Shown: positions 26,845 to 36,350 of the stretch, piece by piece
Numbering within the stretch: the first letter of the stretch is position 1
Layout of the letters: the number at the start of each line of letters is the position of its first letter
Source of the DNA: an uncultured Catenibacillus sp.
Lineage (GTDB): Bacteria; Bacillota; Clostridia; Lachnospirales; Lachnospiraceae
Direction: 5' to 3'
DNA: 64,000 bases
Assembly (NCBI GenBank): GCA_934339005.1
Contig: CAKRHR010000002.1
Location: 91,839-155,838, forward strand
Made by a program: the position numbers and the translations under genes
The notes under the pieces: model-generated
The model's input: only the letters and a program-made list of their open reading frames with translations
What the model was told of the DNA's origin: nothing
Databases searched by the model: none

Positions 26845-27777
26845 TTATTGACGCCAGTAATTGAGTGTTTCAAGCAGTGTTTGATCAAGCGGAATTTCAG
26901 GTTTCCATGAAATACATGCCTGAAGTTTGGATATATCTGCTTCAATGATCGGTACATCTACAGGACGGAGTTTGTTCACATCTGTTTCAACTGTAATGTT
27001 AGAATTTGACAGTTGAAGAATGCGATCTAAAAGTTCCTGAATAGCAATAGCGTGACCACTGCCGATATTATAAGTCTCACCGGCCTGACCATGCTGGATC
27101 AGGAGACCGTAAGCCCGTACTACGTCACGGACATCTGTAAAATCTCTCTTCGCACTGAGATTTCCTACACGAATAACTGGTTCGGAATTTCCTTTTTCAA
27201 TTTCGGCAACTTGTTTACAAAAATCTGATACTACAAAAGCAGGTGCCTGCTCAGGACCAATATGATTAAATGCACGTACTAGCATCACATCCATATGATA
27301 GGCTTGTGCATAAATAGAACCGATCATGTTCTGACATACTTTTGTCGCAGCATATATATTCCCTGGACGTGGTAATGTACCTTCTGAAACAGGAATATTT
27401 TCAGAAGATATATGACCATATTCTTCACCGGAACCTATAAGAAGGATTTTTGGTGAGAGATCAGCTTCACGTATGGCATCCAAAAGGTTAAGACATCCTT
27501 TAATATTGATGTCAACTGTGAGCGCAGGTTTTTTCCATGATAATGCAACTGAACTTTGGGCAGCCAGATGAAAAATATAATCCGGTTGGATTTGTTTCAG
27601 AGTTTGAAGAATCTCTTCTTTTTCTAAAATATTTAAGTCAAGGATGGTTGCATGATCAAATTGGATATCTTCCTGAGGAAGTTTGGTAGCATAAAGCTGC
27701 CAAGGATATGTTTCTGATAAATGGGCAAGCAGGTATTTGCCCACAAAACCTGCTGCCCCTATAATTAAAGCTTTCAT
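26845..27777 (-). CDS. rmd: GDP-4-dehydro-6-deoxy-D-mannose reductase (Rmd-like)
   Basis: This 310-residue short-chain dehydrogenase/reductase has the NAD(P)-binding GAAGFVGKYLL, HLAAQSSV, and the catalytic Y-x-x-x-K in IYAATKV. Its size, its position 18 bases after gmd and the motif pattern fit Rmd, which reduces GDP-4-keto-6-deoxy-D-mannose to GDP-D-rhamnose. The alternative is an Fcl/WcaG-type enzyme giving GDP-L-fucose, but that class is a longer epimerase-reductase with a different Y-x-x-x-K context, so Rmd is favoured. Cytoplasmic. It is followed after 24 bases by the DUF4214 L,D-transpeptidase gene. Confidence 0.8.
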   Translation of the reverse strand: MKALIIGAAGFVGKYLLAHLSETYPWQLYATKLPQEDIQFDHATILDLNILEKEEILQTLKQIQPDYIFHLAAQSSVALSWKKPALTVDINIKGCLNLLDAIREADLSPKILLIGSGEEYGHISSENIPVSEGTLPRPGNIYAATKVCQNMIGSIYAQAYHMDVMLVRAFNHIGPEQAPAFVVSDFCKQVAEIEKGNSEPVIRVGNLSAKRDFTDVRDVVRAYGLLIQHGQAGETYNIGSGHAIAIQELLDRILQLSNSNITVETDVNKLRPVDVPIIEADISKLQACISWKPEIPLDQTLLETLNYWRQ

Positions 27778-27795
27778 CCGAGTGTTCCTGTTTAA

Positions 27796-28827
27796 TTAAA
27801 GCTTTGAAGCCTTGATTTCTTTTTCAACGAGTTCAAGATCATTTTTAACCATGCGTTCAACAAGATTTGAGAATGAAATATCACGTTTCCATCCAAGCTT
27901 TTCTTCGGCTTTAGCAGGATTGCCAAGGAGAATATCTACTTCTGCAGGACGGAAGAATGCAGGATTTACTTTAACAACGACTTTTCCGGTTGCTTTATCT
28001 GTACCAATCTCGTCAACACCTGTACCAGTCCATTCAATATCCATATCTACATGCTTGAATGCAGTGTCTACAAATTCACGAACAGTTCTTGTTTCATTTG
28101 TTGCGATCACGTAATCATCAGGTGTATCCTGCTGAAGCATCAGCCACATAGCTTTAACGTAGTCTTTTGAATGACCCCAGTCACGTTTGGAATCAAGGTT
28201 ACCAAGTTCTACATGATCCTGGATACCGAGTTTGATACGTGCAACAGCATCTGTAATCTTACGTGTAACAAATTCTTTACCACGACGTTCACTCTCATGG
28301 TTGAAAAGAATACCGCTGCATGCATAGAGGTTATAACTTTCACGGTAATTCTTTGTGATCCAGTGACCATAAAGTTTAGCAACACCATAAGGGCTTCTTG
28401 GATAAAATGGTGTAGTTTCGCACTGAGGAATAGCCTGTACAAGACCAAACATTTCAGAAGTAGAAGCCTGATAAAAATGTGCTTCAGGTTTAACGATACG
28501 AATAGCTTCAAGCATATTTGTTACACCAAGAGCATCAATATCTGCTGTTGCAAGTGGCTGTTCCCAGCTTGTTGCAACGAATGACTGTGCTGCAAGGTTG
28601 TAAACTTCATCAGCCTGTGAGATTTTCATAGCTGTGATCAGAGAAACAGGGTCAGTCATATCAGCATAAATAAAGTGGATCTTGTCTTTGATATGATCTA
28701 CGTTACCATAATCTACAACACTTTTACGGCGCATAATACCATATACATTATAACCTTTTTCAAGAAGCAGTTCTGCAAGATATGAACCGTCCTGACCTGT
28801 AATACCTGTAATTAATGCATTTTTCAT
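27796..28827 (-). CDS. gmd: GDP-mannose 4,6-dehydratase
   Basis: The 343-residue product converts GDP-D-mannose to GDP-4-keto-6-deoxy-D-mannose. It has the N-terminal TGITGQDGSYLAELLL, the RRKS segment typical of Gmd, NLAAQSFV, STSEMFG, and Y-x-x-x-K in SPYGVAKLY. The length is normal for the family. It lies between manC (12 bases upstream) and rmd (18 bases downstream), as expected for a GDP-6-deoxyhexose pathway. Confidence 0.95.
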   Translation of the reverse strand: MKNALITGITGQDGSYLAELLLEKGYNVYGIMRRKSVVDYGNVDHIKDKIHFIYADMTDPVSLITAMKISQADEVYNLAAQSFVATSWEQPLATADIDALGVTNMLEAIRIVKPEAHFYQASTSEMFGLVQAIPQCETTPFYPRSPYGVAKLYGHWITKNYRESYNLYACSGILFNHESERRGKEFVTRKITDAVARIKLGIQDHVELGNLDSKRDWGHSKDYVKAMWLMLQQDTPDDYVIATNETRTVREFVDTAFKHVDMDIEWTGTGVDEIGTDKATGKVVVKVNPAFFRPAEVDILLGNPAKAEEKLGWKRDISFSNLVERMVKNDLELVEKEIKASKL

Positions 28828-28839
28828 GTTTATTCTCTC

Positions 28840-29910
28840 CTATAAATATTGATTTAAATTTTTATTTCTAATCATTTCCAGAATCTTTTTAATATCTCCT
28901 GCAGATGATTTGTCACAGATTAATGTAGCATCTTCTGTATCGACAACAATTGTATCTTTCATGCCAACAACAGCGATAAGTTTGTCTTTTGCTTCGATAG
29001 TACAATTCTTTGTACCATAAGATAATACATTGCCGGTAAGACAGTTGCCATCTTCATCAGCACCTTTGATTCGCTCAATGGCAAGCCATGAACCAACATC
29101 ATCCCAACCAAAATTTCCTGGGAGGACAAAGATATCAGAAGCTTTTTCCATGATACCGTAATCGATAGATACAGATTCTAATTCAGGGAATATCTGCTTT
29201 AATGCAACATCTTCATCCGGTGTACCAATGGCTGCCTGAATCTTTTTAAGACCATCATACATATCAGGAATGAAAGTCTTGATATTGTTGATAATAGATG
29301 AAACTTTCCAGATAAACATTCCGCTGTTCCATAAATATTTTCCGGATGCAAGGTATTCTTTGGCAAGCTCAATATTTGGCTTTTCTACAAAACGCTCAAC
29401 TTCAAAACCATTGAGCTTTGGTGAATCGACATTCATCTTGATGTAGCCATAGCCTGTTTCAGGGTAGTTTGGTGTAATTCCAAGTGTCACCAAATTGTTT
29501 TCCTGTTCAGCGATAGCGCATGCATCTTCAAGTGTTTTGACGAAAATGTCATTACTCTTGATAAGATGGTCTGATGGCAGTACAAACATGAGTGCATCTT
29601 CGTATTTTGCCGAGATATGCATAGCACCAAGACCAATACAAGGTGCTGTATTACGACCTACAGGTTCACATAAAATATTCTGAGGTGGCAATGCCGGAAG
29701 CTGTTCCTGTACAAGTTCACGGTAATCGTTGTTTGTTGCAATATAAATATCTTCTATATCCACAAGTGGAAGAATACGCTCAACGGTTAACTGAATCATC
29801 GTTTTACCGTCGTTTGTCAGTGACAAAAACTGTTTAGGCAGAGTCTTACGACTTTTAGGCCAAAAACGTTCACCGCGGCCACCAGCCATAATCAAGGCTG
29901 TTTTCTTCAT
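28840..29910 (-). CDS. manC: Mannose-1-phosphate guanylyltransferase
   Basis: This 356-residue nucleotidyltransferase makes GDP-mannose from mannose 1-phosphate and GTP. The signature GGRGERFWPKSR and PKQF near the N-terminus is intact, including the conserved arginine, and FVEKP and the GWDDVGSW segment are present. It is a short, single-domain form without a cupin domain. ATG at 29910 is chosen over an upstream start at 29940 because AAGGAGGATC lies directly before it and the family N-terminus MKKTALIMAGG begins there. It is the first gene of the manC-gmd-rmd-L,D-transpeptidase unit. Confidence 0.92.
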   Translation of the reverse strand: MKKTALIMAGGRGERFWPKSRKTLPKQFLSLTNDGKTMIQLTVERILPLVDIEDIYIATNNDYRELVQEQLPALPPQNILCEPVGRNTAPCIGLGAMHISAKYEDALMFVLPSDHLIKSNDIFVKTLEDACAIAEQENNLVTLGITPNYPETGYGYIKMNVDSPKLNGFEVERFVEKPNIELAKEYLASGKYLWNSGMFIWKVSSIINNIKTFIPDMYDGLKKIQAAIGTPDEDVALKQIFPELESVSIDYGIMEKASDIFVLPGNFGWDDVGSWLAIERIKGADEDGNCLTGNVLSYGTKNCTIEAKDKLIAVVGMKDTIVVDTEDATLICDKSSAGDIKKILEMIRNKNLNQYL

Positions 29911-29940
29911 AGAGTTGATCCTCCTTATTTTAGATAACAA

Positions 29941-29970
29941 ATACGGGTATATTTAGAGATATACCCGTAT
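29941..29970 (-). terminator. Hairpin between the NlpC/P60 gene and manC
   Basis: ATACGGGTATAT and ATATACCCGTAT form a perfect 12-bp stem with a six-base loop. In the minus direction it follows the NlpC/P60 gene by 65 bases and precedes manC by about 30. The T tract is interrupted (TTTGTTATCT), so it could end the first transcript or act as a leader hairpin of manC. Confidence 0.6.
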
Positions 29971-30035
29971 ATAGAATACTATAAAATAAATTAAAAAACA
30001 ATAAAATTAAGTAAATTGTAAAAATCTTAACAATT

Positions 30036-31850
30036 TTAAACAAATGGACGGACAACACCGGCAACATATTGATGGAAGTCAGTAATCATAGGTCCGACAA
30101 TAACTTTATTGGCTGGTTCGCACCAGGCTTCAATAACCTGATTATTGCCAAGATAAATAGCTACATGAATGATTTTACCGGTGGTTGCACTCTTGTAAAA
30201 GATTAAATCTCCCCGCTGGCGGTCTGCATAAGAAACATGTTTAAATTTTGATGATGCGTACATATTGGCGGATTCAAATTCATAACCCGGATGAGAGTGG
30301 CGGACAGGGTTAATTGGTGACAAATCAAGTCCGGCAGCATAAAGTGCCTGCATGACAAGTCCGCTGCAGTCAACACCTTGTCCGGGCGCACCTGAAGCAC
30401 CGACAACATATGGCGTTCCAAGATAATCATAAGCTCTGCCGATCATTGCTTCAATACAATCACTGCGTGTGCTGTTTTTGTTTACTCTGATCGGAGAAAT
30501 GTATGTACCAAGGTTATACCAGTCGCTCTCGCTGAAACCGAGCGCTTTCCATGTTTTTAACCCAACGATGCCATCAACTTTAAGTCCATGAGCTTTTTGA
30601 AAGTCAATGACACTTTGTCTGGTTTGTGGACCGTAACGTGCCGGTGTAGCCATACCTATATATTTTCCGTGGTTAACTCCGAGTTTTTTGATAACATAGG
30701 CTACCTTAAGACCTTCATAGCCGGAAGATAATTCATATCCGCCTCCGCTTAAAGGTTTTATGGAATCCTGTATCTGGTAATATTGGGAAGGATTCTGGTA
30801 AACACGTTCATTATTTTCAATGGTTCCGCGTTCGACACCATAATCTGCACATATTTGTGTAAATTCTACAGAATCAATAAATCCCTTTAGTACATAATCT
30901 CTTGTGTGATTACTCTGAAGAACATTGATCCAGTCTGTATGTCCCTTGCTATCTGCGGTACGGTCAAGTAATGTGGCATACAGAATATCCACATAGTCAT
31001 CATCAGATAAGTTCTTTCCCTGGAATTCGTTACTGTGTATAAATCCATAAACTGTAATTGCTGCGGTTTCTTTTTTGGAAACAAGATTTGAAACCCATGC
31101 ACGGCGGCCGGAGTCATCTGCATCTCTTGACAAAATAAGTTTATATAAACGATTGACAAAACGAGTTGTTTTCGGATTGATATCTAATAAATCAACCATT
31201 GTTAATTGCCCGGATACAATACCGATATCGCTGCATGATTTTATAAATTCCTGGGAACGAATAAATTCATCACAGATAAATCGCCTGCTAAAGCCTTCAT
31301 TAAGCACTTTAAGCCAGGAAGCCTTTCCTTCGCCGTCAGGTTCCCGTCCAAGAATTGTATGGTAGAGCGTAGATACAAATTCTTCATCAGAGGTATTTTT
31401 CTCCTGGAATTCAGGACTGAAAATAAAACCAAAAATTAAATCTGCACCTGTTTTTGACTGGTTTTCAAGTCCTGTATACCAGTCATAAAAACCTGTTTCA
31501 TCAGGTTCACGATTCAAAATAATATTGTATAGGCGTGTGACAAAATCAGCGATTTTTTCATTGCTTACAGAAAATTCCGGAATGTTTTCAATGGATGGTA
31601 TTGTGTCAGTTGAAGATGCATCCTCCGGAGTAATTGTTTCAGCAGTGTTGGAAATTGTGGTATCTGCATTGTCAGGCTGCCCAGCAGTTTCTGCAGTTTC
31701 AATAGTTTCAGCAGTTTCAGAAGACGCTGCTGAATTTTCAGTAGTTTCATAAGTTGATGGTGTATCTGCATATGTATTGACAGAATATGTAGATATGAGT
31801 GTTGAAGCTGTAAATATTGTACACAATGATAATATTAGTTTCCGATTCAT
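30036..31850 (-). CDS. NlpC/P60 peptidoglycan hydrolase with DUF4214 and PG-binding domains
   Basis: The 604-residue product has a signal peptide (about 1-28), a Thr/Ala/Glu-rich linker, a DUF4214 region (about 100-340, four motifs), a peptidoglycan-binding PG_binding_1-like domain (about 365-430, with YGPQTRQSVIDFQ and DGIVGLKTWKALG) and a C-terminal NlpC/P60 domain. The catalytic residues are visible: Cys495 in VDCSGLV and His562 in IIHVAIYLG. The predicted activity is cleavage of peptide stems in peptidoglycan. Unlike the other tailed proteins, here the DUF4214 units are internal and the enzyme is C-terminal, as in the L,D-transpeptidase. TGGGAGGAAA precedes the ATG. It diverges from the manC-manA fusion gene. 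Confidence 0.9.
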   Translation of the reverse strand: MNRKLILSLCTIFTASTLISTYSVNTYADTPSTYETTENSAASSETAETIETAETAGQPDNADTTISNTAETITPEDASSTDTIPSIENIPEFSVSNEKIADFVTRLYNIILNREPDETGFYDWYTGLENQSKTGADLIFGFIFSPEFQEKNTSDEEFVSTLYHTILGREPDGEGKASWLKVLNEGFSRRFICDEFIRSQEFIKSCSDIGIVSGQLTMVDLLDINPKTTRFVNRLYKLILSRDADDSGRRAWVSNLVSKKETAAITVYGFIHSNEFQGKNLSDDDYVDILYATLLDRTADSKGHTDWINVLQSNHTRDYVLKGFIDSVEFTQICADYGVERGTIENNERVYQNPSQYYQIQDSIKPLSGGGYELSSGYEGLKVAYVIKKLGVNHGKYIGMATPARYGPQTRQSVIDFQKAHGLKVDGIVGLKTWKALGFSESDWYNLGTYISPIRVNKNSTRSDCIEAMIGRAYDYLGTPYVVGASGAPGQGVDCSGLVMQALYAAGLDLSPINPVRHSHPGYEFESANMYASSKFKHVSYADRQRGDLIFYKSATTGKIIHVAIYLGNNQVIEAWCEPANKVIVGPMITDFHQYVAGVVRPFV

Positions 31851-31990
31851 TTATACGTTTCCTCCCAAAAAAATGTTTTTAATGTAAAAATTATGCACTA
31901 TTTATATTATACATTATTTATATATAAAAGTGTTAATTATGAAACAAAATTAAATATTATTAAGAAAAACTTAAGGTATTGTTCTGTGAG

Positions 31991-32019
31991 TTTACTTTTC
32001 TTGCATTTAAAGGTATAAT
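31991..32019 (+). promoter_or_regulatory. Promoter of the manC-manA fusion gene
   Basis: TTTACT (31991-31996) and TATAAT (32014-32019) are 17 bases apart, 94 bases before the start codon. The 262-base divergent region also must hold the minus-strand NlpC/P60 promoter, which was not resolved. Confidence 0.6.
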
Positions 32020-32112
32020 AAAGCGGTCAGTTAACCTTAGAAAATATTATTCAAAGTTAAGATTCAATGCTTCTAAATAATGTGCATGATAAATTAAGGA
32101 GAGAATATAAAA

Positions 32113-34434
32113 ATGAAATGTTTGATTTTGGCAGGAGGAAAGGGAAATAGTCTGTGGCCACTTTCCAGGGAAAAATATCCAAAACAATTCATGGAAATTA
32201 AGCCACACAGATCATTACTTCAGGAAACGATAGCACGTAATATTCCGTTTTGTGAAGAATTTATAATATCAACACATGCGGATTATCATTTTATTGTAGA
32301 TGGTCAGATGGAAAAATTCCAGGGATTAAAATACCGCTGTTTTTTAGAGGAAGAATCAAGAATGACAGCGCCGGCAATTGCGATGGCATGCATGACATGC
32401 AATCCGTCAGAGTTAATTTTTGTTGTATCTGCAGACCAGATGATCGAAGGCGAAAATTACAAAGACACAATTATTAAAGCGACAGATTTGGCCCGTCAGG
32501 GGTATATTGTCACACTGGGAATGAAAATGCAGGCTGCTAATACGAGCTTTGGATATATACGGCACAAAGATGGCAATGTGCTTGAATTCAAAGAAAAACC
32601 GGATGAAGCAACTGTGCAGGAATATATGAAAAGTGGAGAATATCTTTGGAATAGTGGTAATTTATTATTCAGAGCCGGAGATTTTCTTCATGAATTGGAT
32701 ATTTATGCACCTGAGTTATATAAAAAATGCAAAAATGCAGTTAAACATATAAATACATCCGGTCAGACAGTTATAATCAAACAAGAGGTTTTAAAAGATA
32801 TTCCGGCAGTCAGTATTGAACATGCCCTGATTGAAAAATCTAAGAATATCAAAGTGATAGAACCTGATTTCAGATGGGTAGATGTGAGCAATATGGAAGC
32901 GTTGGCAAGCTATGTCAACAATTCAGATTCTCCGGAGGTCATCGAAAAAAACTGTGAAAATGTAACAGTTGTTAATCGATGCAATGATAAATTAGTCGTT
33001 ACGAATAAGTTAAAGGATTTAATGGTTGTAAATACAGAGGATGCTGTTTATATTACTCAAAAAGGTGAATATAAAGATGTCAAAGAAATTATGGGTGAGT
33101 ATCATAAACAGTACAGCAGTTATTTTGAAAACCAGACAACTTTTTATAAAGAATGGGGAAATTATAAACTTCTTCAGAAAACAGAATTTTATCAGGTAAA
33201 GATGGTTACGATATATCCTGGCAAAACACAGGCGCAGCATCAACATGATTTGTGCAGTGAGCAGTGGTCAGTCGTTAAAGGTACAGCGACAGTAACACTT
33301 GGACAGGAAACAAGAGAGTATCATACAAAAGACAGTATGTATGTGCCGATGGGTGTTATGCATGAAGTGGCAAACCTGACAGATGAAGAAGTTGTGATTA
33401 TTGAAATTTCTATCGGGGAAGTGGTAAATAATAATGGTGCAGATGCTTCCCATATGAAAAAGCACAAATTTGATACATCTATAGTAAAGCTGGATCCAGC
33501 ATTTAAAGATTATTTATGGGGCGGTACGAAGTTAAAAGATATTTATCATAAGAAATGTGATTATGATATTGTGGCAGAAAGCTGGGAATTATCTTCCCAT
33601 AAAGACGGACAAAGTGTGATTGCTGAAGGTCGTTATAAAGGAATGCTTTTTGGCGAGTATATCAAGAAATTAGGAGCAGAAGGTCTTGGATGGAAATGCC
33701 AGGCATTTGAGAGATTTCCTATTTTGATAAAGCTTATTGATGCACAAAATCCTTTATCTATACAGGTGCATCCAAATGATGATTTTGCATTGCGTGAAGA
33801 AAATGAATATGGTAAGAATGAGTTATGGTATATAGTTGACTGTGATGAAGGTGCTTCAATTTACTATGGTGTAAATCAGGATATTACAAAAGAAGAATTA
33901 AAAGAACGTGTTGAGAACAATACAGTTCTTGAGATTTTGAATAAAGTTGAAGTGCATAAAGGGGATACATTTTTTGTCAGGGCAGGAATGATTCATGCTA
34001 TTGGCGCGGGTATTCTTATTTGCGAGATTCAGCAGAATTCAAATTGCACATATCGTTTGTATGATTATGACCGAAGAGATAAATATGGCAATCTAAGAGA
34101 ATTGCATTTGGAGAAAGCTAGACAGGTAGCAACACTTGAAGTTCAGAATGTGGATAATGATCATCATCAATTGACAACTTTTAATGGTTATGAAGTTGAA
34201 GAACTGGCAAGCTGTAAATATTTTGTATGTAATAAATATACAGTTTCCACAGAGGCTGTGGTAGAAGTTGATGAAACTTCTTTCTGTTCTATATTGATTT
34301 TAGAAGGTGAAGGTGTTATAAAAGTAGATGATAAAGCATTGAATTTCAAACCGGCGGACAGCTTCTTTGTCCCTGCAGGTAAAAAGAAAGTGATTGTACA
34401 GGGAAATTGTACATTTGTTCAGACACATGTCTAA
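32113..34434 (+). CDS. Three-domain fusion: ManC-like nucleotidyltransferase, cupin, ManA-type isomerase
   Basis: This 773-residue protein joins a mannose-1-phosphate guanylyltransferase-like domain (about 1-270), a MannoseP_isomer-type cupin (about 345-440, HQHDLCSEQW) and a type I mannose-6-phosphate isomerase (about 455-773, with YLWGGTKLKD, QVHPNDDF and HAIGAGILICEIQQ). ManC-cupin fusions (type II PMI/GMP) are well known; the extra type I isomerase is unusual. The nucleotidyltransferase signature reads GGKGNSLWPLSR: Ser13 stands where Arg is nearly invariant (GxGxRLWP), so the first domain may be weak or inactive, while FKEKP and PKQF persist. The reactions would be fructose 6-phosphate to mannose 6-phosphate and, if active, GTP plus mannose 1-phosphate to GDP-mannose. 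A phosphohexomutase gene follows after 17 bases. Confidence 0.88.
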   Translation: MKCLILAGGKGNSLWPLSREKYPKQFMEIKPHRSLLQETIARNIPFCEEFIISTHADYHFIVDGQMEKFQGLKYRCFLEEESRMTAPAIAMACMTCNPSELIFVVSADQMIEGENYKDTIIKATDLARQGYIVTLGMKMQAANTSFGYIRHKDGNVLEFKEKPDEATVQEYMKSGEYLWNSGNLLFRAGDFLHELDIYAPELYKKCKNAVKHINTSGQTVIIKQEVLKDIPAVSIEHALIEKSKNIKVIEPDFRWVDVSNMEALASYVNNSDSPEVIEKNCENVTVVNRCNDKLVVTNKLKDLMVVNTEDAVYITQKGEYKDVKEIMGEYHKQYSSYFENQTTFYKEWGNYKLLQKTEFYQVKMVTIYPGKTQAQHQHDLCSEQWSVVKGTATVTLGQETREYHTKDSMYVPMGVMHEVANLTDEEVVIIEISIGEVVNNNGADASHMKKHKFDTSIVKLDPAFKDYLWGGTKLKDIYHKKCDYDIVAESWELSSHKDGQSVIAEGRYKGMLFGEYIKKLGAEGLGWKCQAFERFPILIKLIDAQNPLSIQVHPNDDFALREENEYGKNELWYIVDCDEGASIYYGVNQDITKEELKERVENNTVLEILNKVEVHKGDTFFVRAGMIHAIGAGILICEIQQNSNCTYRLYDYDRRDKYGNLRELHLEKARQVATLEVQNVDNDHHQLTTFNGYEVEELASCKYFVCNKYTVSTEAVVEVDETSFCSILILEGEGVIKVDDKALNFKPADSFFVPAGKKKVIVQGNCTFVQTHV

Positions 34435-34451
34435 GATAAGGAGTGAATTTG

Positions 34452-36179
34452 ATGGAGTATATGGAAAAATACCAGTCCTGGTGTCACGGAACATACTTTG
34501 ATGACCAGACAAAAAAAGAATTGGAAGCTATTAAAGATAATGAAGCAGAGATTCAGGACAGATTTTATAAAGATTTAGATTTTGGTACAGGTGGATTGCG
34601 CGGTGTTATTGGTGCAGGTACAAATCGAATGAATATTTATACTGTTCGCAAAGCAACACAGGGACTGGCTAATTTTATTATTATGGAAAAAGGTCAGGAA
34701 AAAGGTGTGGCTATTGCTTATGATTCAAGACATATGTCTCCGGAATTTGCTGATGAGGCAGCACTTTGCCTGAATGCCAATGGCATTAAAACATATCGTT
34801 TCGAAAGCCTCAGACCAACGCCGGAATTATCATTTGCATTACGTACATTGGGCTGTATTGCAGGCATAGTTATTACAGCAAGCCATAATCCTCCGGAATA
34901 TAATGGTTATAAAGTTTACTGGGAAGATGGTGCACAGATTACAGCACCTAAAGATAAAGAGATTATCGGTGAAGTTAATAAAGTGACAGACTATGCGATG
35001 GTTAAGACGATGGATAAGGCAGTTGCTATAGAAGCTGGACTTTATCATACAATTGGAAAAGAAATTGATGATGCATATGTTGAAGCGCTGAAAAAGCAGA
35101 TTATTCACCCTGAATACATCAGTCAGGTAGCTGAAGATATTAAGATCGTTTACACACCACTGCATGGTACAGGTAATATTCCGGTGCGCAGAGTGTTAAA
35201 AGAACTTGGGTTTAAACATGTTTACGTTGTGCCTGAACAGGAATTGCCAGATGGTGATTTCCCAACAGTCAGCTATCCTAATCCTGAAGATGCAAAGGCA
35301 TTTACACTTGCATTAAAGCTTGCAAAAGAAGTGGATGCAGATATTGTGTTAGCTACAGATCCTGATGCTGACCGCCTTGGTGTTTATGCAAAAGACAGTA
35401 AGACAGGTGAATATGTAAGCTTTACAGGTAATATGTCAGGTATGTTAATTGGCGAATATATTCTCAGAGAAAGAAAAGCAAATGGTACATTACCTGCAAA
35501 CGGTGCTTTAGTTAAGACAATTGTTACAACCAATATGGCTGATGTGATTGTCAGAGATTATAATATTGAATTAATAGAAGTATTAACTGGATTTAAGTAT
35601 ATCGGAGAACAGATAAAATTCTTTGAACAAAATCATTCTTATGAATATGTTTTTGGTCTTGAGGAAAGTTATGGTTGTTTGGTTGGCACACATGCCAGAG
35701 ATAAGGACGCATGTGTTGCGGTAATGGCATTATGTGAGGTTGCTTCCTGGTGTAAAATCAATCATAAAACTTTGTGGGATGATATGATTGATATTTATGA
35801 AAAATATGGTTATTTCAGAGAAGGACTTCAGTCAATTACATTAAAAGGTATTGACGGCGTTGAAAAGATTCAGGCCATCATGGATAAATTAAGAAAGAAT
35901 CCACCTGTGATTATCGGTGATTACAAAGTAAAAGCAATTCGCGATTACAAGTCTGGTGTAATTAAAAACCTTGAATCAGGTGAAGAAACTGCAACAAATT
36001 TACCAGTTTCAAATGTTTTATATTTTGACCTTGAAGATGATGCATGGTGTTGTGCAAGACCTTCAGGTACAGAACCAAAGATTAAATTCTATATGGGTGT
36101 TAAAGGAAATTCTCTTAAGGATTCAGATGAAAAACTGGCAAAGTTGACAGATGCATTGATGGCATTGGCCAAAAATTAA
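34452..36179 (+). CDS. Phosphomannomutase / phosphoglucomutase
   Basis: The 575-residue product is an alpha-D-phosphohexomutase of the long PgcA-like class, interconverting hexose 6-phosphate and 1-phosphate. The phosphoserine loop TASHNP carries Ser144, the magnesium loop is DPDADR (303-308), GLEESYG is the sugar-binding loop, and RPSGTEPKIKFY is the C-terminal phosphate-binding loop. ATG at 34452 is used because AAGGAG (34438-34443) lies eight bases before it; the GTG at 34443 overlaps that site. It directly follows the ManC-ManA fusion, so mannose is the likely sugar, although these enzymes often also take glucose. Confidence 0.9.
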   Translation: MEYMEKYQSWCHGTYFDDQTKKELEAIKDNEAEIQDRFYKDLDFGTGGLRGVIGAGTNRMNIYTVRKATQGLANFIIMEKGQEKGVAIAYDSRHMSPEFADEAALCLNANGIKTYRFESLRPTPELSFALRTLGCIAGIVITASHNPPEYNGYKVYWEDGAQITAPKDKEIIGEVNKVTDYAMVKTMDKAVAIEAGLYHTIGKEIDDAYVEALKKQIIHPEYISQVAEDIKIVYTPLHGTGNIPVRRVLKELGFKHVYVVPEQELPDGDFPTVSYPNPEDAKAFTLALKLAKEVDADIVLATDPDADRLGVYAKDSKTGEYVSFTGNMSGMLIGEYILRERKANGTLPANGALVKTIVTTNMADVIVRDYNIELIEVLTGFKYIGEQIKFFEQNHSYEYVFGLEESYGCLVGTHARDKDACVAVMALCEVASWCKINHKTLWDDMIDIYEKYGYFREGLQSITLKGIDGVEKIQAIMDKLRKNPPVIIGDYKVKAIRDYKSGVIKNLESGEETATNLPVSNVLYFDLEDDAWCCARPSGTEPKIKFYMGVKGNSLKDSDEKLAKLTDALMALAKN

Positions 36180-36199
36180 TAGACAGCAAAAATAATAAT

Positions 36200-36233
36200 A
36201 ACCTGCATATATCATAATTGGTGTATGCAGGTT
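36200..36233 (+). terminator. Terminator after the phosphohexomutase gene
   Basis: AACCTGCATA (36200-36209) pairs with TATGCAGGTT (36224-36233) over 10 bp, followed by TTCCTTTATTTA. Confidence 0.7.
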
Positions 36234-36350
36234 TCCTTTATTTATAAAATCTAAAATAAGCATGAACTTTTTTGTGCTATAATTGCATTTTGAAATAATG
36301 TGTAATATAATGTAGCAAATACTCTACATTGAATTATGGAGGTATGGTTT

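Noticed and set aside
28171..28584. Long antisense frame within gmd
   Set aside because: The gmd frame is unambiguous; this is a codon-bias shadow.
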